A stretch of DNA of 64,000 bases from JAGPUQ01 sp963708735 (GTDB lineage: Bacteria; Pseudomonadota; Gammaproteobacteria; Pseudomonadales; Porticoccaceae), in NCBI GenBank assembly GCA_963708735.1, contig CAVPTW010000010.1:82308-146307 (forward strand), read 5' to 3'. The translations under genes and the position numbers were made by a program. This document shows positions 46,801-54,493 of this stretch, piece after piece. Positions within the stretch are counted from its first letter, which is position 1, and every line of letters starts with the position of its first letter. Under the pieces are notes generated by a model. The model saw nothing but the letters and a program-made list of their open reading frames with translations, was not told the origin of the DNA and did not search any database.

Positions 46801-49068
46801 ATAGCTGATTCAGCATCTCAGCGTGCCTGGATGCATTTCTTTCATCGTCTTTCGCGCCCCGAGGCCAATGCGCTCAGGAGTTGGCGCGAGGCGGTGCGCG
46901 CGATGGGCAAAGGCACGGGACAATCGGCGAGATTGGCGCGCCTGAGGCAGGACGCACGCCGCTACATGGATGCCTGTCGCGACGCGATTCCGATCTGGAT
47001 CATGCCACGCTATCTCGTCGCAGAGATGATTGATCCATCGCCGGGGCGCTACGACCTCGTCATTGTGGACGAGGCGAGCCAGCTCGGAATCGAGAGCCTG
47101 TTCCTCTTCTACATCTCCAAGCAGGTGATCGTCGTTGGCGACGATCAGCAGATCAGCCCCGCCGGCGTCGGGGTTGCGGATGCGGCGGTCGCCGGACTCC
47201 AGCAGCACTTCCTGGATGGCGTTCCTCACCAGCACGCGCTATCACCGCAGAGCAGCCTCTACGGCAACGCGAAGATCCGTTTCAATCAGAACATCGTCCT
47301 GCGCGAGCACTTCCGGTGTATGCCGGAGATCATCCAGTTCTCCAACGATCTCTGCTATGCGAGCAGTGGCACCCCGCTCGATCCGCTGCGAGCCTATCCA
47401 GCCAACCGGCTCGAGCCCCTCGTGCTGCGCCACGTGACTGATGGCTATCGTAAGGGCAGCACCCAACACGCGCAGAACCCGCCTGAGGCCGAGGCAATCG
47501 TTGCGCAGATCTGCGCCTGCATCGAGGATCCGCGCTACGCCCGTGCAACCATGGGCGTGATCAGCCTGCAGGGCGAAGCGCAGGCAAAGCTGATCGAGAG
47601 CATTCTCCTCACGACGCTCGATCCTGAAGTGATCGAAGAACGCCGCATCATTTGCGGTGACGCCTATGCGTTCCAAGGCGACGAACGCAACATTATCTTT
47701 TTGAGCATGGTCGCCGCTCCAGGCGAACAGCGGATCGGCGTTCTTTCTGGCGAGGCGGCCCGACAGCGATTCAATGTCGCGGTCAGCCGCGCGCAGGACC
47801 AGCTATGGCTCTTCCATTCGACGGAGCTCGACACGCTCAGCAGCGCCTGCATGCGTTACCGCCTCCTCAGCTACATGCTCAACCCACAGCGCCAGGCGAC
47901 CGAGGAGCGCGAGCAGCGCTTCGAGTCGGAGTTCGAGCGGCACGTCTACCGCCGCATCACCGACCGTGGGTTTCACGTGCGGACACAAGTCTGTGTCGGC
48001 GATCCGACCAACCATCGCTATCGCATCGATTTGGTCGTCGAGGGTATGCAGGGTCGTCTGGCCGTGGAGTGCGACGGCGACGAGTGGCACGGACCCGACC
48101 GTTACGAGCAGGACATGTCACGGCAACGCGATCTGGAGCGGGCGGGCTGGCAGTTTGCTCGCATTCGGGGGGGCGATTTCTATCGCGATCCGGATGCTGC
48201 TATGGAGGAAGTGTGGGCTGAGCTGGATCGCCTCGGCATCCAACCCGGTGGTGTGGATGCCTCGGCGGCACAGCCCCCGCAACCGAAGTCGATGGATCTT
48301 CACGACAGGCTGGTCGCGGCGCTCGACGAGGCTCCCGTCGATGAACCCCCTCTCCCTGAAACGACAGAGACCAAGGCAACGGTAACGCCTGCTGCACAAG
48401 AGACCAGCTCCGGGCCCGCGCCGGTGACCACCCCACCGCCGGCAACATCTGATTCCTCGGCAAGCCCCACGAGGCATCAGAACCTGCCCACCACTGCTGT
48501 TCCGGTGCCGGCTCTCCCGCCTGGCGCAGCGCGTTATGTCGCTTTCGAGGGACATGCCGGGCCCGACCCACGAGAGACAACGATCGCCACCGTAGCAGAC
48601 GGGCTGCGGCACATCATCGAGACGGAGGGTCCGATCCTCGCCAAGCGCGCCTATGACATCTATCTGCGCGGTTGCGGCGTCCGTCGCATGGGTCCAGAGC
48701 TGAAGAAGTCTATGAACAAGGCACTGGATCGGGCCATCCGCGACGGCGCAGTCGTCAAAGAGGACGAATCCTGCACCGGTGGTCTTCTTTACTCGGTGGT
48801 GCGACTCAAGGGCGCGCCCCCGGTCGTATTGCGGGAACGCGGCCCCAGGGACTTTGAGGAAATTCCCCCAAGCGAAATTCAGTTCGCGGCTAACCGGATC
48901 GCGCAGGATCAAGGCTTGGAGCCTGGCTCCGATGCTCATTTCCGCGCAGTTCTCGAGTACTTCGACCTCAAGCGACTCACCAAACAGGTCGAAACCAGAC
49001 TGCTCGACGTGTTGACCCAACGGTATCCCTATGTCGAGGACATCTTGAAGCGCGAGGAGAAACAGTAG
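43810..49068 (+). CDS. SF1 helicase with C-terminal Vsr-like nuclease and DUF3320
   Basis: A 1752-residue multidomain protein, probably an antiviral nuclease-helicase. Walker A GPPGTGKS is at 404-411. A long alpha-helical insertion (about 470-1060) separates it from Walker B VIVDEAS (about 1084-1090) and the AAA_12-type half (GDDQQISP, LREHFRCMPEII, AFQGDERNIIFLS, FNVAVSRAQDQLW). A DUF559/MTES_1575-type endonuclease follows (about 1380-1475; RIDLVVEG, AVECDGDEWHG, RQRDLERAGW). Then come a Pro/Thr-rich linker (about 1485-1570) and a DUF3320-like domain (about 1590-1650). I chose TTG 43810 with AAGGGAG upstream; TTG 43771 is possible. The middle is visibly less GC-rich than its neighbours. Confidence 0.88.
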   Translation: MATDTSKIESPALRLAQYLKEFVGLRSTTVRDVAKYESVIWLGDMPQEVDCRSGAWTDEYDPGKPWLEVYKQEFKIAPEPPEAIARWVDAKALRKATSELPPLLASIFVEDVEAEVDEGETPPLVERHLSDYPEVLDAYQAFRPKWEAWAADQRRREAVQKVYAELFRLHTQVQKQGEIVELVLGLGLVDWRATIGGRLVPIRRHAVVAQVELSFEPGKGVIRVAAPGEGARLRIEDDMLEAELRPDRSHYAVIAKQLEEVGDAIWDKPLMHAALKTWSGALSANSTWADGLGAKPASGNNPNVSFAPALILRKRLHTGMVRVYEKLIENLGGEDAVVPDGWGRLIDDDWRGDDDSTSNRHEPSQEDSGPTPLSSETYFPLPANREQRRIVDALRRDQGVLVQGPPGTGKSHTIANLICHLLATGKRVLITAETARALQILKNKLPEEIQPLCVSLLGQGGDAFAELNGAVQEITNRHSSYSPDAYASRITEIDCDLHRARRRLSDLESEIRSLRQDETVSHSLLDGAYQGTASKIAARVAEERERFGWLRLPTNSASRSGITNHQATRWLKFRRQYSAEEIEETHRNFPSHSALPSPEGFARMASVEAEAQRNSAREGAVRSHPAFVSISALSANDRAKLKTGLVALESKRLELQRLNLEWLQKALQDAITGRSAEWKMLLEISIKGMEQAQFLLSRVGTHVVALPEGMAPHKLRADAAVAIEYLGSGGKWKRFGLMTPEPLKGRTYLKRDVLVDGQPADTIDSLSIVRDDIDFELALSDLEKAWRDIGVMDFGADRRLRLAGLNEHASVLEKALKFAGFCDQAARSLSSRSIPIPTPNWLSGEAQQWMDVINATDLDDELRRAEDDIKNSFQALTALAQLHSIHPVVGALINAVTERDVRAYSQAWTVVGSIERIRQDNIDRETIEGLLNDAIPGLVRMIELSLGDPAWDSRLAALEEAWCWAFVDSWLARRVDLDYQRGLWKKRHATEVEIGRLIADSASQRAWMHFFHRLSRPEANALRSWREAVRAMGKGTGQSARLARLRQDARRYMDACRDAIPIWIMPRYLVAEMIDPSPGRYDLVIVDEASQLGIESLFLFYISKQVIVVGDDQQISPAGVGVADAAVAGLQQHFLDGVPHQHALSPQSSLYGNAKIRFNQNIVLREHFRCMPEIIQFSNDLCYASSGTPLDPLRAYPANRLEPLVLRHVTDGYRKGSTQHAQNPPEAEAIVAQICACIEDPRYARATMGVISLQGEAQAKLIESILLTTLDPEVIEERRIICGDAYAFQGDERNIIFLSMVAAPGEQRIGVLSGEAARQRFNVAVSRAQDQLWLFHSTELDTLSSACMRYRLLSYMLNPQRQATEEREQRFESEFERHVYRRITDRGFHVRTQVCVGDPTNHRYRIDLVVEGMQGRLAVECDGDEWHGPDRYEQDMSRQRDLERAGWQFARIRGGDFYRDPDAAMEEVWAELDRLGIQPGGVDASAAQPPQPKSMDLHDRLVAALDEAPVDEPPLPETTETKATVTPAAQETSSGPAPVTTPPPATSDSSASPTRHQNLPTTAVPVPALPPGAARYVAFEGHAGPDPRETTIATVADGLRHIIETEGPILAKRAYDIYLRGCGVRRMGPELKKSMNKALDRAIRDGAVVKEDESCTGGLLYSVVRLKGAPPVVLRERGPRDFEEIPPSEIQFAANRIAQDQGLEPGSDAHFRAVLEYFDLKRLTKQVETRLLDVLTQRYPYVEDILKREEKQ

Positions 49069-49080
49069 TGCAAAACGTCG

Positions 49081-49154
49081 GCGCCGACATCCTCGCCATC
49101 GAGAAGGAGGCCGAGGGGCTGCTGGATGGCTTGCTGAAGGTGAACGCGGTATGA
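49081..49154 (+). pseudogene. Second copy of hsdM 3' end (short)
   Basis: Bases 49081-49126 are identical to hsdM 43670-43715 (46 of 46 by eye) and encode ADILAIEKEAEGLLD. The copy then continues DGLLKVNAV to a stop at 49152-49154, like the third copy rather than hsdM itself. No start codon of its own is seen. Its stop overlaps the next gene's ATG (ATGA), reproducing a coupled hsdM-gene junction. Confidence 0.85.
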
Positions 49155-51034
49155 GCCAGCCGGCGTTCGACATCACGCCCTTCCTTCATCAAGACGAAGG
49201 GCAGCACTTCGACCGCAAATCGCTGTATGAAGGCACGGAAGGCGCCAAGCGTGCCCGTAATCGCCGCGCCGTACGCGATCAAGTCGCCGAGTACGTCGCA
49301 GGGTTTGCGAATGCGGAGGGTGGAGTCCTCGTATTGGGGATCGAGGACGATCACTCCGTCACCGGACATTCGCTGCCGGCTGATGCGCTCGCCAGCCTGC
49401 TCTCGACGCCTCGTGCCCGCCTCCAACCACCGCAATCTGAAGGGTTCTTGGTCGAGACCCAAGGCAAGCAGCTGATCGTCTTCGACGTGCCGGCCGCGGA
49501 TGTGCCGGTTCAGGTCGTCGGCGATGGCTTCCCGCTACGCATCGGCGACAAGACGCTGCAAGTTAGCGAGACCCAGATTCGAGCACTCAAGCTGCAAGGC
49601 TTGGCAGAAAGCTGGGAAAGCCGCCCTGCGGCATGCACGGTGGCCGACCTTGACCGCGAATTGATTGCTCAAGCACGGCAAGGCGCCGGTCTCGCCGCCT
49701 GGAGCGACGAGGATTACCTCCTCAAGCGCAAGCTCGCGGACCGGCGCGGGGACCGAATTCAATTGCGCCGGGCCGCTGAATTGCTGTTCACGCGGTTTGG
49801 GCCGGATCACCCAAATGCGGGCGTTCGCATTTTTCGAGTGATCGGCACCGAACGGCGCACCGGGCCGGAGCACAACGTGGAAGAGCGCCCCCGTATCGAA
49901 GGCAACCTGCCCGCAGTCATGGACCAGGCGGCGGCTGTCGTCAGCAGCCTGTTGCGCCGCCCGTCGCGATTGGTCGGCACGCGCTTCCGTCCGGTGCCTG
50001 AATATCCCGAGTTTTCGTGGAAAGAGGCGCTGCTGAACGCGGTGGCCCATCGGGACTACGGCGTGGAAGGCGCTGGCACCGAAATCTGGTTGTTCGAAGA
50101 CCGCATGGAGATCATCAGCCCCGGCGGGCTGATCGGCGATCTGACGCTCGACGAGGTGCTGTCGCTCAGGCGCATTCATCGCAGCCGCAATCCGCGTCTG
50201 ATGCGCGTGCTGGTCGACCTTGGGGTAGCACGGGATCAGGGCGAGGGCATTCCTCGAATGTTTGCCGAGATGGAAGACGCCTTCCTGCCCAAGCCGGAGA
50301 TCACCGCCAGTCCGCGCGGTGTGACGGTCACCCTGCGCAATACACCCACACTGACGGCCGCGGACCGGGAGTTCGTGTCGCGTCTGGGCAGCACCGAAAT
50401 CAGCGACGAGGAGTTCCGCGCCCTGCTGCATGCGCACCGTAATGGCCGGGTAGAAAACGCCGATCTGCGTTCCCTGGCCGGGATGGACACCCTCGCGGCG
50501 AGCCTGCTACTGCGCAAGCTGCGCGACCGCAGCCTGCTGGACCTCCACCCGCATGGCGCAAACAGCTACTACACGCTGCCGACCACGCTCAGCGCCCCGA
50601 CTCAGCCGTTGATTGACCGGGGCAATCGGGGAGAGCCAAGCCCGGATCGAGGTGGGCTGATTGAAAATCGAGGGGAGCCGGCCCTGGATCGAGGGGAGCT
50701 TGCCACCAATCGAGGGGAGCGCGACACGGATCGCGGGGAGCTGGCCCCGGAAGTGCTCGCCGCCATCCAGCAGCTTGGCACCCGCCCCCGCAAAGAGCGG
50801 TTGCGAGCAGTCATCGCAAGCATCTGCGCCCAGAGAGATTGGACCACTCCGGCAGAACTGGCCCGCTGGCTCAACATCCGGCCCGCGAATCTGACCGAAC
50901 GGCACCTCTCGCCGATGGTCAAGGCGGGCCAGCTCGAACGGCGGTTCCCCGATGCGCCGACCCATGCCGAGCAGGCCTACCGCAGCAGCGGCGGGCAATT
51001 GCCATTGGGGCTTTCCGGGGAGAGTGAAAAATGA
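49151..51034 (+). CDS. AlbA_2/Schlafen-type ATP-binding regulator
   Basis: A 627-residue protein. The N-terminal AlbA_2 (Schlafen-like) domain spans about 8-135 (DEGQHFDRKSLYEG, GFANAEGGVLVLGIED). A GHKL-type ATPase region (HATPase_c_4, about 285-375) contains KEALLNAVAHRDYG, IISPGGL and DQGEGIPRMF. Winged-helix segments follow. A hinge of six 7-residue repeats of the form (D/N)RG-x4 is at about 492-533. Relatives are called ATP-dependent helicase RecG-like or transcriptional regulators; several Schlafen-like proteins act in defence. It is bounded on both sides by copies of the hsdM tail, with ATGA overlaps at each end. Confidence 0.83.
   Translation: MSQPAFDITPFLHQDEGQHFDRKSLYEGTEGAKRARNRRAVRDQVAEYVAGFANAEGGVLVLGIEDDHSVTGHSLPADALASLLSTPRARLQPPQSEGFLVETQGKQLIVFDVPAADVPVQVVGDGFPLRIGDKTLQVSETQIRALKLQGLAESWESRPAACTVADLDRELIAQARQGAGLAAWSDEDYLLKRKLADRRGDRIQLRRAAELLFTRFGPDHPNAGVRIFRVIGTERRTGPEHNVEERPRIEGNLPAVMDQAAAVVSSLLRRPSRLVGTRFRPVPEYPEFSWKEALLNAVAHRDYGVEGAGTEIWLFEDRMEIISPGGLIGDLTLDEVLSLRRIHRSRNPRLMRVLVDLGVARDQGEGIPRMFAEMEDAFLPKPEITASPRGVTVTLRNTPTLTAADREFVSRLGSTEISDEEFRALLHAHRNGRVENADLRSLAGMDTLAASLLLRKLRDRSLLDLHPHGANSYYTLPTTLSAPTQPLIDRGNRGEPSPDRGGLIENRGEPALDRGELATNRGERDTDRGELAPEVLAAIQQLGTRPRKERLRAVIASICAQRDWTTPAELARWLNIRPANLTERHLSPMVKAGQLERRFPDAPTHAEQAYRSSGGQLPLGLSGESEK
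50624..50749 (+). repeat. Six in-frame 21-nt minisatellite units
   Basis: Six tandem 21-base units encode NRGEPSP, DRGGLIE, NRGEPAL, DRGELAT, NRGERDT and DRGELAP, alternating Asn and Asp at position 1. The core nucleotide motif is (A/G)AT-CG-N-GGG-GAG. It lies in the hinge of the AlbA_2 protein. Gain or loss of units keeps the frame. Confidence 0.85.
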
Positions 51035-51252
51035 TCGAGGCATTCATCCGCCGCGAGGTCCTGCCCTACACCCCCGACGCCTGGATCAAGGCAGACGCCA
51101 CCAAAATCGGCTACGAAATCAGCTTCACCCGCCACTTCTACAAGCCGCAGCCGCTGCGCACCTTGGAGGAGATCAGCGCGGACATCCTCGCCATCGAGAA
51201 GGAGGCCGAGAGGCTGCTGGATGGCTTGTTGAAGGTGGGGGCCACGCCATGA
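51031..51252 (+). pseudogene. Third copy of hsdM 3' end (73 codons)
   Basis: This encodes MIEAFIRREVLPYTPDAWIK... to LLDGLLKVGATP, the hsdM C-terminal tail. By eye about 13 of some 186 bases differ from hsdM 43528-43715. Its ATG overlaps the AlbA_2 stop and its own stop overlaps the next gene (ATGA at 51249), so a 73-residue peptide could be made. It looks like a fragment left or copied when upstream genes were inserted. Confidence 0.88.
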
Positions 51253-52394
51253 CAAGGAAGGCCGACCCGCCACGCCAGAAACGCAAGCCCACCGCGCTAC
51301 AGCCCGGGAGGCGTCAACACCCCGGCCACTCCGCAGGGGCAGCGGTGCCTGCCATCGTTGATGAGGCGGCGCTCCTCGCGGACCTGCGAGAACTGATCCA
51401 GTCCGCCCGCCAGCGGATTGCCACGGTGGCGAACTCGACCACGACGCTCCTGTACTGGCATCTCGGGCGCCGACTCCTCGCCGAGAGCCTTCAGGACGAG
51501 CGGGCGCCGTACGGAAAACGAATTCTCGCGACCGTGTCACGAGAATTGACCGTCGAGTTCGGGCAGGCCTTTACCCTCCGCTCGCTCTATCGCGCCATTC
51601 AGTTCTGTCAGTGCTTCACGGACCAGGAGATTGTGTCGACGCTGTCGACACAATTGAGCTGGAGCCACTTCATCGAGCTGCTCCCGATCAAGGACCCGCT
51701 CGCCCGCGATTTTTACGCGGAGATGTGTCGCATCGAGCGCTGGGATGTGCGCACGCTGCGGCAGAAGATCGGCGGCATGCTGTACCAGCGCACCGCGCTG
51801 TCGAAAAAACCGCAAACGGTCATCTCGGCCGAGATCGGAAAACTTCGCGACGGGCAGATGAGCCCCGACACCGTGTTCCGCGATCCCTACCTGCTCGACT
51901 TGCTCGGCCTCAAGGGCGCCTACAGCGAACGCGACCTTGAGAGCGCCATCCTGCGCGAGATCGAGGGTGTGTTGCTGGAGCTGGGATCGGGCTTCGCCTT
52001 CGTTGCCCGGCAAAAGCGCATGAGCGTCGGCAAAGACGATTTCCATCTCGACCTGCTGTTCTTTCATCGCCACCTGCGTAGGTTGATCGCCGTCGAATTG
52101 AAACTGGAGTCCTTCCAGCCCGCGCACGTCGGCCAGATGGAGCTGTACCTGCGCTGGCTGGACAGGCACGAGCGCGCCCCCGGCGAGGAAGCCCCGGTCG
52201 GACTCATCCTGTGCGCGTCCGCCGATGCCGAGCAGGTGGAACTGCTCGAACTGGACGCCAAATCCATCCGCGTCGCCGAGTACCTCACCGAACTGCCGCC
52301 GTTGCCGCTGCTGCGCCAGCGCCTGCACCAGGCGATCGCACATGCCAGGGAAAACGCCGCCCGCCGACTTGCTTGTGCCGAGGATGCCAAGTGA
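51249..52394 (+). CDS. PDDEXK nuclease domain protein (YhcG/DUF1016)
   Basis: A 381-residue protein. The DUF1016 N-terminal helical domain (about 40-195; SARQRIATVANSTTTLLYWHLGRRL) precedes a PDDEXK nuclease domain (about 225-365). The active-site residues are Asp in FHLDLLFFH and ExK in LIAVELKLESFQP. YhcG-type genes are often carried inside type I RM loci. ATG 51249 overlaps the hsdM-tail stop; the open frame before it is a shadow of the AlbA_2 gene. The stop overlaps the next GTG. Confidence 0.9.
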   Translation: MTRKADPPRQKRKPTALQPGRRQHPGHSAGAAVPAIVDEAALLADLRELIQSARQRIATVANSTTTLLYWHLGRRLLAESLQDERAPYGKRILATVSRELTVEFGQAFTLRSLYRAIQFCQCFTDQEIVSTLSTQLSWSHFIELLPIKDPLARDFYAEMCRIERWDVRTLRQKIGGMLYQRTALSKKPQTVISAEIGKLRDGQMSPDTVFRDPYLLDLLGLKGAYSERDLESAILREIEGVLLELGSGFAFVARQKRMSVGKDDFHLDLLFFHRHLRRLIAVELKLESFQPAHVGQMELYLRWLDRHERAPGEEAPVGLILCASADAEQVELLELDAKSIRVAEYLTELPPLPLLRQRLHQAIAHARENAARRLACAEDAK

Positions 52395-54493
52395 AAGCCA
52401 CCGAAGCCAAGCTGCTCGCCTTCCTGCAGAAGTCGCCGCAGTTCGTGATCCCGATCTACCAGCGCACCTATTCGTGGACCGACAAACAGTGCCGCCAGTT
52501 GTGGGATGACATCCTGCGCGCCGGCTCCAGCGACACCATCGCCGTGCACTTCATCGGCTCCATCGTCTACGTCGAACAGGGGCTGTCGCAGGTCACGCAC
52601 CAGGCGCCCCTGCTGGTGATCGACGGCCAGCAGCGCCTGACCACCGTGTCGCTGCTGATCGAGGCGCTGGCCCGCGCGCTGGGCGACGGCGAGCCGGTCG
52701 ATGGCTTCTCGGCCGCCAAGCTGCGCCATTACTACCTGAGCAACCCGCTCGAAAGCGGAGACCGCTACTTCAAGCTGCTGCTGTCGCAGACCGACAACGC
52801 CTCGCTCAAGGCCGTCATCAAAAACACGGAACAGCCGCAGGAGCCGTCGCTGCGCGTGACGCAGAACTTCGACCTGTTCACCGGGCTGCTCGCCGGGCAG
52901 AAGGGCGACCTCGCCCCGGTCTGCCGTGGCCTCGCCAAGCTGGTGGTGGTGGACATCGCGCTCAGCCGCGACCAAGACAACCCGCAGCTCATCTTCGAGA
53001 GCATGAACTCCACGGGCAAGGAGCTGAGCCAGGCGGACCTGATCCGCAACTACATCCTCATGGGCCTCGAGCCCGCGCTCCAGACGCGCCTCTACGAGGA
53101 ATACTGGCGGCCGATGGAACTCGACTTCGGGCAGGAGGCCTACGGCACCCAGTTCGACAGCTTCATGCGCCACTACCTGACCGTGCGCACCGGCGACATC
53201 CCGCGCGAGCGCGAGGTCTACGAGGCGTTCAAGGACTACTCCCGCACCACGCCCGTGCAGGGCGCGGGCATCGAGGCGCTGGTCAAGGAGATCCGCGCCT
53301 TCGCCCGCTACTTCTGCGCCCTCGCGCTGGGCCGCGAGCAGGACGCGGCGCTCGGCACGGCCTTCCACGACCTGCGCGAGCTGAAAGTCGATGTCGCCTA
53401 CCCGTTCCTGCTGGAGCTGTACCACGACTACGCGACCGGCACGCTCAGCGCCGCCGACTTCGCCGCCGCCGTGCGGCTGGTCGAGTCCTATGTGTTCCGC
53501 CGTGCCATTTGCGCGATCCCCACCAACTCGATGAACAAGACCTTCGCCACCTTCGGCAAGGCCCTCAAGAAGGACCGCTACCTCGAGAGCATCCAGGCGC
53601 ATTTCCTCACGCTGCCGTCCTACCGTCGCTTCCCGGCCGACGACGAGTTCCGGCGCGACCTGCACACCCGCGACCTCTACAACTTCCGCAGCCGCAGCTA
53701 CTGGCTGCGCCGGCTGGAAAACCACGGCCGCAAGGAGCGCGTGCCGGTGGACGAGTACAGCATCGAGCACATCCTGCCGCAGAACCCCGAGCTGCCGGCG
53801 GCGTGGCAGCAGGCGCTTGGGGCCGAGTGGCAGCGCGTACAGCAGCAGTGGCTGCACACGCTGGGCAACCTCACGCTCACCGGCTACAACGCCGAATACA
53901 GCGACCGCCCCTTCGCCGACAAGCGCGACATGCCGGGCGGATTCAAGGAGAGCCCGCTCAAGCTCAACGCCGGGCTCGGCCAGCTCGACGTCTGGAACGA
54001 AGCCGCCATCCAGGCCCGCGCCGGGCGGCTCGCCGATCTGGCGCTCGGGGTGTGGACCGCGCCCAGGCTCGATGCCGAAACGCTCGCCGCCTATCAGCCG
54101 CAGAAGCTGCCTGCGACCGCCGGCTACAGCATCGCGGACCACCCGAACCTGCTCGCTCCCGGCCTGCGCGAGATATTCGAGGCCTTCCGCAAGGAGGTGC
54201 TCGCGCTCGATCCGTGCGTGACCGAAGAGTTCATGAAGCTGTACGTGGCCTACAAGGCCGAGACCAACTTCGTGGACGTGGTGCCGCAGGCCAAGCGGCT
54301 GCGGCTGAGCCTCAACATGGCGTTTGCCGAGATCAACGACCCGAAGGGGCTGTGCAAGGACGTGACCAATATCGGCCGCTGGGGCAACGGCGACGTGGAG
54401 GTCGGCCTCCAGGCGCTCGACGAGCTGCCCTACGTCATGGGCCTGGTGCGCCAGTCCTACGAGCGCCAGATGGGCGACGGAGGCCAGCCATGA
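52391..54493 (+). CDS. DUF262-DUF1524-DUF5655 protein (GmrSD-like)
   Basis: A 700-residue protein resembling the fused GmrSD type IV restriction family. The DUF262 ParB-like NTPase motif DGQQRLTT is at 78-85. The DUF1524 HNH-type nuclease motif IEHILPQN is at about 458-465, with LGNLTLTGYNAEYSDRPFADKR following. A C-terminal DUF5655-like domain (about 590-695) contains YVAYKAETNFVDVV. It starts at GTG 52391, overlapping yhcG by four bases, and ends overlapping hsdS by ATGA. It may cut modified DNA or nick DNA; target unknown. Confidence 0.88.
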   Translation: MKATEAKLLAFLQKSPQFVIPIYQRTYSWTDKQCRQLWDDILRAGSSDTIAVHFIGSIVYVEQGLSQVTHQAPLLVIDGQQRLTTVSLLIEALARALGDGEPVDGFSAAKLRHYYLSNPLESGDRYFKLLLSQTDNASLKAVIKNTEQPQEPSLRVTQNFDLFTGLLAGQKGDLAPVCRGLAKLVVVDIALSRDQDNPQLIFESMNSTGKELSQADLIRNYILMGLEPALQTRLYEEYWRPMELDFGQEAYGTQFDSFMRHYLTVRTGDIPREREVYEAFKDYSRTTPVQGAGIEALVKEIRAFARYFCALALGREQDAALGTAFHDLRELKVDVAYPFLLELYHDYATGTLSAADFAAAVRLVESYVFRRAICAIPTNSMNKTFATFGKALKKDRYLESIQAHFLTLPSYRRFPADDEFRRDLHTRDLYNFRSRSYWLRRLENHGRKERVPVDEYSIEHILPQNPELPAAWQQALGAEWQRVQQQWLHTLGNLTLTGYNAEYSDRPFADKRDMPGGFKESPLKLNAGLGQLDVWNEAAIQARAGRLADLALGVWTAPRLDAETLAAYQPQKLPATAGYSIADHPNLLAPGLREIFEAFRKEVLALDPCVTEEFMKLYVAYKAETNFVDVVPQAKRLRLSLNMAFAEINDPKGLCKDVTNIGRWGNGDVEVGLQALDELPYVMGLVRQSYERQMGDGGQP

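Noticed and set aside
52064..54142. 692-codon open frame on the minus strand
   Set aside because: It is antisense to the DUF262-DUF1524 gene, whose motifs are intact; composition is shadow-like.
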